Of a stretch of DNA of 5,768 bases, positions 5,767 through 5,768 are shown in pieces (the stretch's first letter is position 1; each line of letters begins with the position of its first letter). The stretch comes from Crocinitomicaceae bacterium (GTDB lineage: Bacteria > Bacteroidota > Bacteroidia > Flavobacteriales_D > Crocinitomicaceae): NCBI GenBank assembly GCA_030830385.1, contig JAURNA010000328.1:1-5768 (forward strand). The letters are read 5' to 3'. The notes under the pieces are model-generated. The model saw only the letters and a program-made list of their open reading frames with translations. It was not told the DNA's origin and ran no database searches. A program made the translations under genes and the position numbers.

Positions 5767-5768
5767 GA

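Overview
The window looks like chromosomal DNA from a Bacteroidota bacterium, most likely Flavobacteriales or a close relative. Three things point there: the adjacent pair tgt + LptF/LptG-family permease, a MutS2 of the Smr-less flavobacterial kind, and a TAnnTTTG-type promoter element with no Shine-Dalgarno sequences at the starts. GC content is moderate. I see no mobile element, CRISPR array, rRNA or tRNA, and no recognisable defence system. This is a mostly ordinary housekeeping and envelope region with a few real oddities.

Left part (1-1108, minus strand): the first codons of a membrane-anchored family 2 glycosyltransferase run off the left edge. Just upstream of it, in the same direction, is a class I SAM-dependent methyltransferase-like protein with an N-terminal zinc ribbon. 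The two may be co-transcribed and may act on a glycan or glycolipid. A compact 79-bp divergent region (1109-1187) separates the methyltransferase from tgt and holds a clear TAnnTTTG element with a perfect 9-bp inverted repeat abutting it.

Middle (1188-3395, plus strand): tgt (tRNA-guanine transglycosylase, queuosine modification) is followed with zero spacing (TAG then ATG) by an LptF/LptG-type permease for lipopolysaccharide export. This is a two-gene operon whose members act in unrelated processes. The Tgt keeps its catalytic aspartates but lacks the three classical zinc-ligand cysteines.

A 262-bp convergent intergenic stretch (3396-3657) follows, with two weak hairpins and one doubtful 42-codon ORF.

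Right part (3658 to the edge, minus strand): a MutS2-type MutS ATPase without a Smr nuclease domain. Its apparent start at 5709 is not the family start. The missing N-terminus is legible in the same frame just upstream (TLTDLEFPII), separated from the ORF by a single in-frame TGA at 5731-5733. This is the most notable observation: a nonsense mutation, a sequencing error, or a gene that depends on internal re-initiation or readthrough.
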